Below are positions 1 to 8,711 of a stretch of 64,000 nt of DNA, piece by piece. The stretch's first letter is position 1. Each line of letters starts with the position of its first letter. The notes under the pieces are model-generated. The model did no database searches, had not been told where the DNA came from, and worked only from the letters and a program-made list of their open reading frames with translations. Origin of the DNA: Verrucomicrobiia bacterium (GTDB lineage Bacteria; Verrucomicrobiota; Verrucomicrobiia; Limisphaerales; UBA8199); contig DASYZB010000046.1 of assembly GCA_035946615.1 (NCBI GenBank), positions 27,094 through 91,093 of the forward strand, in the 5' to 3' direction. The position numbers were made by a program, and so were the translations under genes.

Positions 1-171
1 TATTACCAGGCCGATTGGGACCACGAGGATAACAAGGGCACCAAACTGCAGGTGGTGCATAACCCGAGCTGGCTCACACCCTATCTGGCTTGCGTCCTGG
101 TCGGGATGGGACTCGTCATTCAGTTTATGACTCACCTGTTGGGCTTCACTTTCAAACGCAAGACTGCGTGA
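1..171 (+). CDS. ResB-like cytochrome c biogenesis protein, C-terminal fragment
   Basis: The window opens inside a reading frame of 56 codons ending in TGA at 169-171. The visible tail has a hydrophilic stretch (YYQADWDHED), one hydrophobic membrane segment (about LTPYLACVLVGMGLVI) and a short basic end (FKRKTA). ResB-family proteins (cytochrome c maturation system II) end in this way, with a periplasmic domain followed by a last transmembrane helix. The next gene, 8 bases downstream, is the partner CcsA/ResC, which is the main support for the call. The identification is inferred because only the tail can be seen. Confidence 0.6.
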   Translation, partial: YYQADWDHEDNKGTKLQVVHNPSWLTPYLACVLVGMGLVIQFMTHLLGFTFKRKTA

Positions 172-179
172 GTTCGATT

Positions 180-2255
180 ATGAAATTCCCTTTCAAAATC
201 ATTCCCTGGTGCTTCGTCGCGCTCTTTGCCTGTGAGATCGTCGCCGTCGTGCTCCCTAAAAAAGACGGCGAGTTCCATGTCCGCGAGTTTGGCCGGCTGC
301 CTGTCCTGCTCAATGGCCGCGTGCAACCGTTGGATTCCGTGGCGCGCAATTCCCTTCTCCAAATCCGCAGCACGGGTGACGTGCCCCTCGAAGAAGTGCC
401 CTCCTGGAAATTCTGGCATCACCCAAAGAAGCTTAAGGCCTCTGCCTGGCTCCTCGAAGTCATTGCCCGTCCCGAAACCGCCGATACGCGCTCCATCTTC
501 CTCATTCACAACCCCGATTTGCTCGGCGACCTCAAGCTCCAGGACAAAGGCCTCGAAAAATCCGGCCTGCGCTATTACACCTTCAACGATTTAAAACCGC
601 TTCTGAGTGAAATCGAGGACCAAAGCGCTAAAGCCGCCGAGGTCAAAAATGACGAGCAACGGACGCCGTTCCAAAAGCAGGTCCTAAAGCTGGCCAATGC
701 CATCACTCTTTACCAAAGACTCAAGGTCACCATCGAGCCCGAAGGGGTGGACGATTTTTCCAAGGAACTCGCCCAGTTCAGCCAGGACCTTCCACAGGCC
801 CAGGCGGCGGTTCGGGCCAGCGAGACCAACACCAATTTCGATAAAGACATCCTGCTGCGGGTGGCTCAGCCCTTGCAGGATTTCCGCTTGATGGCACGCT
901 TTGGCTACCCGCTCATCGTGCCGCCTCTCCAGCGGACCACCGCCCCCGATAATTGGCAGAATGCCGGCACTGCCCTCTTGGGCTCCGTCACCAATAACGG
1001 CGTGCATCCGGCCATGACCTACTACGCGGCCATGGCAACCGCATACGGACAGAATGATGCCCCGGCGTTCAACAGCGCGGTGGACGGTTACAAAGATTGG
1101 CTCCAGAAAAAGGGATTTGCGCATGAGCTGACAAAAGGCAGGGCAGAGTTCTATTTTAATGATGTCCAGGCATTCCTTCATGCGATCATTATTTACATCT
1201 GCGCCTTCCTCCTGGCTTTGGCCTCCATCCTCTCGATGAGCGTCGCTCCAAATCTATCAGAGTCTTTTCGCCGTTCGGCATTTTACCTGGTTATTCTCGC
1301 TGGAATCGTTCACACGTTTGGTTTGGTGTTCCGGATGGTCCTCGAAGGGCGCCCGCCGGTCACCAATCTCTATTCCTCGGCCATTTTCATCGGCTGGGCC
1401 ACCTTGGTTCTGGGAATCATTATCGAGCGCATCTACAGGGTCGGCATCGGCAGCCTGGTGGCTTCTTTGGCCGGGTTCGTTACTTTGTTAATCGCCCAGA
1501 ACCTCGCCCTTGGGGGGGATACGATGGAGATGCTCCGGGCTGTGCTCGATACCAATTTCTGGCTGGCAACGCATGTGGTCGTCATCACCCTGGGCTATGC
1601 CTCCACTTTCTTCGCTGGTTTGCTGGCAGTCCTCTATATTTTGCTCGGCGTATTTACCCCCGCCTTGCGCAATAAAATCGCGCCCAAAAACTCCGGGGCT
1701 TTAGCGGTTGCGCAGAATCGACCCGGCAACGCCCGGGCTGCCGCATCAGCAGGCGCAGTCGCCCTTTCAGCGGCCAAACGGCCCAAGGAGATGGAACTAG
1801 GCAAGGCCCTCAGTAAAATGGTCTATGGCGTTGTCTGCTTCGCCACGCTTTTTAGCTTTGTGGGCACGGTCCTGGGCGGCATCTGGGCCGACCAATCCTG
1901 GGGCCGGTTCTGGGGCTGGGACCCGAAAGAAAACGGAGCGCTTCTCATTGTCCTCTGGAACGCCATCATCCTCCATGCACGCTGGGGCGGCCTCGTGCGC
2001 GACCGCGGCATTATGAACCTGGCCATTTTTGGCAACATCGTCACGAGCTTCTCCTGGTTTGGCGTCAATATGCTCGGCGTGGGGCTGCACTCGTATGGAT
2101 TTATGGACGCCGCCTTCAAATGGCTGATGATTTTCATGGGCACCCAATTGGCCCTCATCGCCCTCGGCTCTTTACCGCTTCACCTCTGGCGCAGCTTTCG
2201 CTCCAAACCCACCCCCACTCCAACCATCGGCTCCCGCGCCCCTCAAGCAGCGTAA
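180..2255 (+). CDS. ccsA: Cytochrome c biogenesis protein CcsA/ResC with large periplasmic N-terminal domain
   Basis: This 691-residue membrane protein of cytochrome c maturation system II handles heme and attaches it to apocytochromes on the periplasmic side together with ResB. The first hydrophobic segment (WCFVALFACEIVAVVL) is followed by roughly 300 soluble residues. About eight transmembrane helices begin near residue 329. The tryptophan-rich heme motif WGRFWGWDPKE starts at W574, and later histidines (LHARWGG, LHSYGF) are candidate heme ligands. Plain CcsA is 300-400 residues, so the long N-terminal domain is extra, as in several Bacteroidetes and Verrucomicrobia versions. I chose the ATG at 180, 8 bases after the resB-like stop, because upstream codons would overlap that gene. 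Confidence 0.9.
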   Translation: MKFPFKIIPWCFVALFACEIVAVVLPKKDGEFHVREFGRLPVLLNGRVQPLDSVARNSLLQIRSTGDVPLEEVPSWKFWHHPKKLKASAWLLEVIARPETADTRSIFLIHNPDLLGDLKLQDKGLEKSGLRYYTFNDLKPLLSEIEDQSAKAAEVKNDEQRTPFQKQVLKLANAITLYQRLKVTIEPEGVDDFSKELAQFSQDLPQAQAAVRASETNTNFDKDILLRVAQPLQDFRLMARFGYPLIVPPLQRTTAPDNWQNAGTALLGSVTNNGVHPAMTYYAAMATAYGQNDAPAFNSAVDGYKDWLQKKGFAHELTKGRAEFYFNDVQAFLHAIIIYICAFLLALASILSMSVAPNLSESFRRSAFYLVILAGIVHTFGLVFRMVLEGRPPVTNLYSSAIFIGWATLVLGIIIERIYRVGIGSLVASLAGFVTLLIAQNLALGGDTMEMLRAVLDTNFWLATHVVVITLGYASTFFAGLLAVLYILLGVFTPALRNKIAPKNSGALAVAQNRPGNARAAASAGAVALSAAKRPKEMELGKALSKMVYGVVCFATLFSFVGTVLGGIWADQSWGRFWGWDPKENGALLIVLWNAIILHARWGGLVRDRGIMNLAIFGNIVTSFSWFGVNMLGVGLHSYGFMDAAFKWLMIFMGTQLALIALGSLPLHLWRSFRSKPTPTPTIGSRAPQAA

Positions 2256-2345
2256 CATTTAGCAACAGCCAGGTTCCAGGCAATGCCCTGGTTCCTGATG
2301 GGTCCCTAACATGAACTACATCCTTAATTAGCTGATGCGTTCCCT

Positions 2346-2372
2346 CCCTCTCCCCTTCCGAAGGGGAGAGGG
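2346..2372. repeat. Perfect 13-bp inverted repeat (REP-like hairpin)
   Basis: CCCTCTCCCCTTC at 2346-2358 is followed by one base and its exact reverse complement at 2360-2372. A related purine-rich tract (GGGGAGAGGGGCC) follows directly. It lies in the 209-base spacer between ccsA and the permease gene. No T-run follows, so it is not a standard intrinsic terminator. It resembles dispersed C/T-rich hairpins found between genes in many bacteria. Confidence 0.6.
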
Positions 2373-2464
2373 CACGGGGAGAGGGGCCCCTCACTTAGTC
2401 TGTGCCACGGCTCCATGTATATGAGTTTCGAAAATGACTGCGCCGAGGCTTCACCGAGTCTCCC

Positions 2465-4276
2465 ATGAGTTGCCTTCCAATTGCCGGCAGGGAACTGCGG
2501 GTCGCGGCGCGCAAGCGCAGCACCTTCTGGCTGCGTGTTATGGCAGCCGTGACGGGCTTGGTCATCAGTGGCGGCTGTCTTATCCTGGGCAACGTGGCGC
2601 GTGCCGGCACTGCTCAAATGGGCCGCATCCTATTCGCAATTCTCAGTTGGCTTGGCTTGTTTGCCGGGCTCTCAGCGGGCCTCTTTCTCACCTCCGATGC
2701 CCTCAGTGAGGAAAAGCGCGACGGAACACTGGGATTGTTGTTTCTAACGGACCTGCGTGGTTATGATGTGGCGGCCGGCAAGTTGATGGCGACCTCTTTG
2801 CGGGCATTCTATGCCCTTTTGGCCGTGCTGCCGATTCTCGCCCTGACGTTGCTCATGGGTGGAATTACGGGCGCTCAGTATTGGAAAAGTTCACTGGCCC
2901 TGGTTAATGCCCTGTTCATCTCGCTCGCTGCAGGAATGCTCATCTCGGCCCTCAGCCGGGATTCGCAGAAAGCCATGGCAGCCACCTTGTTGGTGCTGCT
3001 GGTGCTCTCGATTGCAGGCCCGATGGCGGACGGAATTGCCGCCGGGGTCCGAAAGCAGACGTTTGCGCCGCTCTGGAGCCTGTCCAGCCCGTGCTATCTT
3101 TTGCAGATTGCGGGCGCCTGGGGACGCTCGGCTTATTGGGACACGCTGCTCATCAGCCAGCTTCTGGCCTGGGGCATGTTTGCCGCAACTTGCATTGTGG
3201 TCCCATACACCTGGCAGGAGCGAAAGCGGGCCGGTGCGGGCATTGCCGGCGGATTGGCTTACGCCTGGAAGTACGGGGGCAGAAAACGCCGCGAGAAACG
3301 CTCCCGGACTATAATGGAATCTGATCCGATGGCCTGGCTCGCTGGCCGGGAACGCTGGCAATCGCTCGGTTTATGGGGCATCGCGCTGTTGGTTGTCGGC
3401 AGTCTTGCTTTCATCCTTTTCAAGCATCCGAAGATGGAATCCTGGATTCTATGGAACTATACAGGCGGGTTCTTCACGCTGCTGCTGTATCTATGCGCGG
3501 CCTCGCTGGCCTGCCGCTTCCTGGTGGAAGCGCGGCGAAGCGGGTTGCTCGAGTTACTGCTGGTCTCGCCTCTCGACGAACGACAGATCGTGCGTGGACA
3601 ATGGCGCGCGCTGCTTCGGATGTTTGGTTTGCCCGTCCTGCTCCTGGTTGGAGTGTATGTAACCGGCGCCACGTTGGCCCAGCTTTCCATGCTGCGGCTC
3701 ACCACCCAAGCCGGCTCCGCCATAAGCACTGCGACAACGAACCAAGCCCGCGTGTCCACGAACCAGACCGGCAGGGTTACCACGACGTTTACCTTTAGTG
3801 TTGGGGCGCCAACCAACGCCATTTCGTCAACTTTTCCTCGAATGAAAACGGGTGCGCAGAAAATAGCCCTCGTGGTGGCCCCCGCAGCAGCCGCGCTGCG
3901 GACCGCAGCCAATGTGTGGGCGCTGGTCTGGTGCGGCTTGTGGATGGGCCTGACTTCAAAGAGCGCCAATCTGGCCACATTAAAAACGATACTTTTTGTT
4001 CAGGTCATCCCGTGGTTTATCATCGCCTTTGCGACTTCGATGTTAATCGGGATTCTGTTGACCTCCTTATTCAGGGGATTCTCCGGTCCGCCAGGCTGGT
4101 GGTTTGCCTGGTGGCCCCTCATTAGCGCGGTCGCAGGCACTGTCTTGGCCACAGCCAAAGATGTGGGCTTCGTCTTATGGTCCCGAAAAAGGCTCCATAC
4201 TTCGTTTCGCGAACAAGCCTCCAGAAACCCAGGCCAAGCCCCGCCGGTTTTGATGCCTGCTTGTTCGTCGGATTAA
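2465..4276 (+). CDS. ABC-2 type transporter permease, fused two-half form
   Basis: This 603-residue polytopic inner-membrane protein starts with a soluble CLPIAGRELRVAARKRSTFW segment, as in the ABC-2 permease family. Two sets of hydrophobic helices are visible (about residues 20-240 and 290-590), separated by a basic cytoplasmic loop (GGRKRREKRSR). A Ser/Thr-rich hydrophilic insert at about 415-465 probably faces the periplasm. The motif SDALSEEKRDGTLGLLFLTDLRGYDV and its second copy (ARRSGLLELLLVSPLDERQIV) are the typical coupling segments that contact the ATPase. No ABC ATPase gene lies next to it here, so the substrate is unknown. The start has no obvious Shine-Dalgarno sequence. Confidence 0.8.
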   Translation: MSCLPIAGRELRVAARKRSTFWLRVMAAVTGLVISGGCLILGNVARAGTAQMGRILFAILSWLGLFAGLSAGLFLTSDALSEEKRDGTLGLLFLTDLRGYDVAAGKLMATSLRAFYALLAVLPILALTLLMGGITGAQYWKSSLALVNALFISLAAGMLISALSRDSQKAMAATLLVLLVLSIAGPMADGIAAGVRKQTFAPLWSLSSPCYLLQIAGAWGRSAYWDTLLISQLLAWGMFAATCIVVPYTWQERKRAGAGIAGGLAYAWKYGGRKRREKRSRTIMESDPMAWLAGRERWQSLGLWGIALLVVGSLAFILFKHPKMESWILWNYTGGFFTLLLYLCAASLACRFLVEARRSGLLELLLVSPLDERQIVRGQWRALLRMFGLPVLLLVGVYVTGATLAQLSMLRLTTQAGSAISTATTNQARVSTNQTGRVTTTFTFSVGAPTNAISSTFPRMKTGAQKIALVVAPAAAALRTAANVWALVWCGLWMGLTSKSANLATLKTILFVQVIPWFIIAFATSMLIGILLTSLFRGFSGPPGWWFAWWPLISAVAGTVLATAKDVGFVLWSRKRLHTSFREQASRNPGQAPPVLMPACSSD

Positions 4277-4343
4277 TTCCATCGCGGCCGATTTGTGCGC
4301 GCCATTTCACAGGGAAGCAAAAGCACTGGAAAGCGAGTTGTTG

Positions 4344-4568
4344 ATGATGCACAAAATGACCGTCCGGAGAGAAGAGAATCTCGAACGCGTGGCCGCGCGT
4401 TGGGGATATATGGTGGGGCTTTGCGACCAAGCCCTTTCCCGGCTGGAAACATTAGCCGAAGAACACCCCGCCTGCGGGGCAGTGATTTATTACGACCGCG
4501 TATTTCAGCTCAAGGGCAAATGCCAGAGACTTCAAGAGATGCACACAAAGCGTTATCCATCGGTTTAA
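4344..4568 (+). CDS. Small hypothetical helical protein
   Basis: I do not recognise this frame of about 74 residues, counted from ATG 4344; a TTG at 4293 would add 17 residues. It is charged and looks alpha-helical (TVRREENLERVAARWGYMVGLCDQALSRLETLAEEHP), without a signal peptide or membrane segment. It follows the ABC permease by about 70 bases on the same strand. Amino-acid usage looks protein-like, but neither start has a strong ribosome binding site, so coding status is uncertain. Confidence 0.4.
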   Translation: MMHKMTVRREENLERVAARWGYMVGLCDQALSRLETLAEEHPACGAVIYYDRVFQLKGKCQRLQEMHTKRYPSV

Positions 4569-4857
4569 TTCCCTCTTGTCTGCATACCCTGGTAAAACCC
4601 CGCTCCCGGCTGTCACCAGAACTGGTGACTGGCGGGAAACGGAGAGGTGGCTAAAGTAGGGGTGTGTTGACGGTGGTCCTTGGCGGGGCTGCTGAAAAGA
4701 ATTTAAGTTCTCTTTGTAGAGTGTGTCGGAAAGGCCGGAGCTAACCCTCCGGCCTTTCTGTTTGCGCTGGGGTTCAAGGGGTGGCGAAATCCAGTCGTAA
4801 AATGCTGGCAGGCTCCGGCACTCGTGCATCCGCGTCCAAAGCGGGCGTCGCGCTCGC
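4569..4857. other. Structured intergenic region, no gene recognised
   Basis: The 289 bases between the small gene and the aminotransferase hold an 18-base near-palindrome (GTCACCAG-AA-CTGGTGAC, 4612-4629). A CCCCGC stretch at about 4598 can pair with GCGGGG at about 4683. A terminator-like hairpin follows at 4730-4763, and the left part of a dispersed repeat starts near 4830. The arrangement would fit a small RNA or leader RNA ending at the hairpin, but I cannot match it to a known riboswitch or ncRNA family. Confidence 0.35.
4730..4763 (+). terminator. Intrinsic terminator-like hairpin
   Basis: AAAGGCCGGAG at 4730-4740 pairs perfectly with CTCCGGCCTTT at 4747-4757 across a 6-base loop, followed by CTGTTT. 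The stem is strong but the T-tract is short. It would end a transcript coming from the small gene or from a structured RNA in the preceding 130 bases. Confidence 0.55.
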
Positions 4858-6027
4858 TTGCCACCGCACTCCAAATCCCGCGACCGGCTCAAGAAATTTC
4901 TTCGTGCGATCCTGTCGCGGGCGCTTTATAACCTCGCCGTGTTCGAGCCTGAACCGCTGCAGCAGGTCCAGCGTACGTGGGCGCGCGTGGGCCGCCGCAC
5001 GCTTTCTTATTTTGCCGGTTGCGATTATTTCAGGCTGGCAAGCCATCCCAGGATAGCCGCCGCCTTGCTGACCGGCCTCAAGAGGTACGGGTTAAACGTT
5101 GCCGCGTCGCGCCTGACCACAGGCAACCATCGGCTCTACGGGCAGCTCGAAAACCGGCTAGCTCAATTCTTTCATGTCGAAACCGCCCTGCTGGCATCAA
5201 GCGGTTACCTGACGAATCTGGTGGTGGCGCAGGCCCTGGCGCGCCATTTTTCCCACGCCCTCATTGATCGCGCGGCGCACCCTTCCCTTCAGGACGCTGC
5301 CCGGTCTCTGGATTGTCCCGTGGTCCAGTTCCAGCATCGGGACCCGGCTGACTTGGCGGCTTGCCTCCGCCGCTGCGGGCCGCAGTCCAGGGTGATCGTG
5401 CTGACCGACGGGATGTTTGCGCGAGACGGCTCGGTGGCGCCCTTGCGGCAGTATTTGGAAGGTCTCCCGCAGGACGCAACCGTGCTGCTGGACGATGCGC
5501 ACGGGGCCGGAGTTTTAGGCGCGTGTGGAAGGGGCACACCGGAACATGAGGGCGCGCGGGATAAACGGATTATTCAAACCATCACCTTGAGCAAGGCTTT
5601 TGGGGTTTACGGCGGTGCAATCCTGGGAACATCAAAGCTGCGTCGGCAATGCGTGACTGGGAGCCATCTGTTTGCCGGGAGCACGCCCCTGCCGTTGCCG
5701 TTGGTTTATGCGGCCCTCGAGGCGGTCCGCATCCTGGGCAGCGACAAGCGGATTAGGCATCGGCTTAAAGAAAACGCTTCTTATGTGAGAGGGGCATTGC
5801 GCGCCGCGGGGCTCGATGTGCCGGAAACCCCAGGACCCATTTTCGCCCTGTATCCACGAACCGCTAAGGCAGTGGCAAAATTGAAGCAGGAGCTTTTAGC
5901 GCAGGGAATTTTCCCGCCGTTCATTCGCTATCCAGGAGGTCCGGCCAGTGGTTATTTCCGGTTCGTAATTTCGAGTGAACACAGCAAGGAGCAGCTTGAC
6001 CGGCTGATTAAGGCTTTGACAATGTAG
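4858..6027 (+). CDS. PLP-dependent alpha-oxoamine synthase (8-amino-7-oxononanoate synthase-like)
   Basis: This 389-residue fold-type I PLP enzyme belongs to the BioF/KBL/serine palmitoyltransferase family, which condenses an amino acid with an acyl thioester. Visible landmarks are CDYFRLASHP (substrate region), the TGNHRLYGQLE segment, LDDAHGAGVLG (PLP-binding Asp and His), and TLSKAFGVYGG, with K246 as the Schiff-base lysine. BioF is the best family guess, but no other biotin gene is nearby, so the true acyl substrate is open. The TTG start at 4858 lies inside a dispersed repeat, and the first 12 residues are encoded by that repeat. A GTG at 4939 would shorten the protein by 27 residues. 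The 3' end overlaps the convergent next gene by 20 bases. Confidence 0.8.
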   Translation: MPPHSKSRDRLKKFLRAILSRALYNLAVFEPEPLQQVQRTWARVGRRTLSYFAGCDYFRLASHPRIAAALLTGLKRYGLNVAASRLTTGNHRLYGQLENRLAQFFHVETALLASSGYLTNLVVAQALARHFSHALIDRAAHPSLQDAARSLDCPVVQFQHRDPADLAACLRRCGPQSRVIVLTDGMFARDGSVAPLRQYLEGLPQDATVLLDDAHGAGVLGACGRGTPEHEGARDKRIIQTITLSKAFGVYGGAILGTSKLRRQCVTGSHLFAGSTPLPLPLVYAALEAVRILGSDKRIRHRLKENASYVRGALRAAGLDVPETPGPIFALYPRTAKAVAKLKQELLAQGIFPPFIRYPGGPASGYFRFVISSEHSKEQLDRLIKALTM

Positions 6028-7033
6028 GGAAACCTAAATCTTCGCCTTGATGGAAAACCAGGCCAATTTGTTCGGCGCCGCCATGGCGGCCATTGTACCA
6101 GAGGAGCCATTTTTGGCCGTCAAAGATGGCGTACGGCTTGTAGCAAGCATCGGCGTCCCATTGGCCGGGTCCGGGGCGAATGATGGGATTGGCCGGATGT
6201 CGTTGCCAATGGGTGATGCCATCTTTGGAACGAGCCAGGCCGATTTGGGCGTGGTCCACATCACGAAACCCGATGTAGAACATCAAGAACCAGCCGCCCT
6301 CCTTCACGACTTGAACGGCGGTTACTTTGTGTTGCTCCCAGGGGTAAAGCGGGTCGGGGGTGAAGATGGGATGATCGCCAAGCCTGCTCCAAGTTAAGCC
6401 ATCGGTGCTGGTGGCGTAACCGATCGCGTCGGGCTCATATTGATCGCCCGCTGAATACCACATCCGGTATTTGCTAATCTGGGCATCCCAAAGGACATCC
6501 GGGCACATGACGGCGACTTTCTCCCACGGCTGCTGCGGTGAAAGGACCGGCTTTGGGCTGGTGCGCCGCCAAGTAATCCCATCAGGGCTGGTAGCATAGC
6601 CGATGGCCGAGTGGCCCCTGGCCTGGCCGGTGTACCATAGATGGTAGCCGTCCGCCCGTTTGAGGACCACGGGCCGATTAATGTCGTCCTCCCAGCCGGT
6701 TTGCTCATTTGGGCTGAGCACAATTTGAGGAGGCTGGCTCCAGTGAATGCCGTCCGGGCTTTCCACAAGCGCGATGCTGTGCTTTGGGCGCCATGAAAAC
6801 CACATGCGGTATCCGGCGCCATCTTTGAGAACGGCGATATCGAAACAGGTCCCATTTGTCCCGCCCAGGACCGGATTGGCTTGGTACTTCAGCCAGCCCG
6901 CTGCGGTGTCGATGGTGGGTGTGGCAATTGATTCAGCTTGCAAGGCCGCCGCCCAGACGTATGGCGCGAAAAATACGAGCAAAGAAGGAACAACCCTGTA
7001 AATCCGAAAACGGATGCGGCTGGGCGAGGGCAT
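6008..7033 (-). CDS. Secreted five-bladed beta-propeller glycosidase-like protein (GH43/GH130-like)
   Basis: This is a 341-residue protein counted from ATG 7033. A TTG at 7087 would add 18 residues upstream of a good signal peptide (MPSPSRIRFRIYRVVPSLLVFF, cleavage after AAALQA). The mature part repeats the blade signature 'GYATSPDGITWRR', 'GYATSTDGLTWSR' and 'GLARSKDGITHWQ' with YRMWYSAG, YHLWYTGQ and WLLWYNGR strands, typical of GH32/43/68/130-type propellers. A periplasmic or extracellular glycan-acting role is likely, but catalytic residues cannot be assigned with confidence. The gene is divergent from sppA and convergent with the aminotransferase. Confidence 0.7.
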   Translation of the reverse strand: MPSPSRIRFRIYRVVPSLLVFFAPYVWAAALQAESIATPTIDTAAGWLKYQANPVLGGTNGTCFDIAVLKDGAGYRMWFSWRPKHSIALVESPDGIHWSQPPQIVLSPNEQTGWEDDINRPVVLKRADGYHLWYTGQARGHSAIGYATSPDGITWRRTSPKPVLSPQQPWEKVAVMCPDVLWDAQISKYRMWYSAGDQYEPDAIGYATSTDGLTWSRLGDHPIFTPDPLYPWEQHKVTAVQVVKEGGWFLMFYIGFRDVDHAQIGLARSKDGITHWQRHPANPIIRPGPGQWDADACYKPYAIFDGQKWLLWYNGRHGGAEQIGLVFHQGEDLGFPTLSKP

Positions 7034-7170
7034 CAGCGTGAATCTAAACACACCAGGCTGATTACCGAGTTGCGGGCCACAAGACAAGGCCGGAAAATCC
7101 TTGCCCCATCGAAGATTCTGTCATGCACCACGGCTGTCAGGGCCAATGATAAGGTCAGTTCCAAACCTTT

Positions 7171-7270
7171 GTAGGAGACGACGTAAGGAGTTTCTGATCG
7201 AGATTGTCGGCTGACCGCCTTTCGTTCACTCGGAAGTTGCTGATCAGAGACTCCTTACGTCGTCTCCTAC
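7171..7270. repeat. Palindromic repeat element, copy 1 (29-bp arms)
   Basis: The left arm at 7171-7199 starts GTAGGAGACGACGTAAGGAG. The right arm at 7242-7270 is its reverse complement at 28 of 29 positions, around a 42-base centre. A related palindrome with the core GTAGGAGCTGACGTGAGGAG lies at 15256-15332. This suggests a REP or MITE-like family without coding capacity. Confidence 0.85.
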
Positions 7271-7273
7271 GCT

Positions 7274-7316
7274 CAGGAATGGCGGCTCGTTGCTTCGACT
7301 CTGTCATTAGCCCCGC
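7274..7316 (+). repeat. 43-base dispersed repeat, copy 1
   Basis: The segment beginning CAGGAATGGCGGCTCGTTGC recurs at 20295-20336 in the same orientation with two substitutions and one single-base gap. This copy sits 3 bases after the palindromic element. The other copy has no palindrome beside it, so the two repeat types can occur independently. Confidence 0.8.
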
Positions 7317-7382
7317 CTGGTTGTCGCCGCCCAATTCTAATCCACTTGCCGGTGGGCTTGGGGTAGGCTAATTTCCGCCAAT

Positions 7383-8531
7383 ATGGAAGCCAACGCGCCA
7401 CCACCGGCCGGTCCGCCCCCGCCACCCATTGCGCCCCCGCCAGTCGTGTTTCCGCCCGCCACGCAACCGCCCCGACGCGGGCGCGGCTGGATGATTACCG
7501 CTTTGGTCCTGCTGGTGCTGCTCGTGTCGAGCGTTTTATTCAACGTCGTGAGTTTTGCCAGCAACCTGCTGGGAGGCAAATCCGCCCGTTACGGCGCCCG
7601 CACTGCCGGGCCACGCCTGGACGAGGTTGTGATGGAAGACAACGATGCCTTGAACAAAATAGCGGTTATCCATGTCGAGGGCATCATTACCGGCCAGGTC
7701 ATCGATCAGGGCGGCCATAGCATGGTCGAGCTGATTCGTGCCCAGTTAAAGAACGCCCAAGAGGATGACCAGGTAAAAGCAGTCATTCTGAAGGTCGATT
7801 CGCCCGGAGGCGAGGTGCTCGCCTCGGATGAGATTTACCGGGCCATCTCGGAATTTGAGTCCAAACCTTCACACAAACCGGTGGTGGCCTCGATGGGCAG
7901 CCTGGCGGCGTCTGGCGGCTATTATGTATCGGCCCCGTGCCGTTGGATTGTGGCAAATGACATGACGATTACCGGAAGCATTGGAGTCATCATGAGTTCA
8001 TGGAATTACCGGGGACTGATGGATAAAATCGGGCTCCTGCCCCAAACCTATAAAAGCGGCAAATACAAGGATATGCTCAGCGGCTCGCGCGAGCCGGACT
8101 CCGTCACTCCCGAGGAAAAGGCAATGCTTCAGGGCTTGATCGACGAGACGTTTGGCAAATTCAAGAGCGTGGTGCAGGAAGGCAGGGATGCGGCTTACGA
8201 AAAAAACAAAGATGCAAATGATAAAGGACGCCCCTTAAGCGATCATTGGCAGGATTACGCCGATGGGCGCGTGCTCTCCGGCACAGAGGCCTTTAAGCTT
8301 GGGTTTGTGGATGAATTGGGCGGTTTTAAGGATGCCGTAGCCCGGGCCAAAAAGCTCGCCGGCATTGGGAATGCGAACCTAATCGAGTACCAGCAACGCT
8401 ACGATATTTCGGACCTGTTCCGGCTGTTCGGCAAGAGCGAAGCGCGGGTAATCAAAGTCGATGTCGGCCTGGATACGCCCAAGTTGCAGGCCGGGCAGAT
8501 GTATTTCCTCTCACCGACATTCGTTCATTGA
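7383..8531 (+). CDS. sppA: Signal peptide peptidase SppA (short, single-domain type)
   Basis: This 382-residue membrane-anchored serine protease of family S49 degrades cleaved signal peptides. The N-terminus is proline-rich (APPPAGPPPPPIAPPP), followed by one transmembrane helix (MITALVLLVLLVSSVLFNVV). The protease domain contains VKAVILKVDSPGGEVLASDEIY and the nucleophile motif MGSLAASGGYYVSAP (S177). ITGSIGVIM follows, and the general-base lysine lies in YKSGKYKDM (residues 223-231; K229 has the Bacillus-type spacing to S177). The length fits the bacterial 36-kDa form rather than the doubled E. coli form. Confidence 0.93.
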   Translation: MEANAPPPAGPPPPPIAPPPVVFPPATQPPRRGRGWMITALVLLVLLVSSVLFNVVSFASNLLGGKSARYGARTAGPRLDEVVMEDNDALNKIAVIHVEGIITGQVIDQGGHSMVELIRAQLKNAQEDDQVKAVILKVDSPGGEVLASDEIYRAISEFESKPSHKPVVASMGSLAASGGYYVSAPCRWIVANDMTITGSIGVIMSSWNYRGLMDKIGLLPQTYKSGKYKDMLSGSREPDSVTPEEKAMLQGLIDETFGKFKSVVQEGRDAAYEKNKDANDKGRPLSDHWQDYADGRVLSGTEAFKLGFVDELGGFKDAVARAKKLAGIGNANLIEYQQRYDISDLFRLFGKSEARVIKVDVGLDTPKLQAGQMYFLSPTFVH

Positions 8532-8711
8532 TCGGTGGAGGGAGGCATTGGGAGCGTTTTTGCGCGCTCTCATTTACAAAAACCCTTAAGGGATGAGGGG
8601 ATGAGGTCTTGGTGTTGCAATACAACCGGACTCGGTGTACACAGATGAGGCAGGAGCAGAATCCGATCACGCGTACTTTAGATATGTAATAATAAGTAGG
8701 AAATTGTTGTC

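Larger units (their letters stand above)
7034..7382. other. Divergent intergenic region carrying two repeat elements
   Basis: The 349 bases between the propeller gene and sppA contain a 100-base palindromic element (7171-7270) directly followed by a copy of a 43-base dispersed repeat (7274-7316). I see no additional reading frame. The promoters for both divergent genes must lie here, but no clear -35/-10 pair stands out. Confidence 0.6.

Noticed and set aside
4595..4763. A known riboswitch in the spacer before the oxoamine synthase
   Set aside because: I compared it from memory with the TPP, cobalamin, SAM, glycine, fluoride and c-di-GMP signatures and found none. It is kept only as an unassigned structured region.
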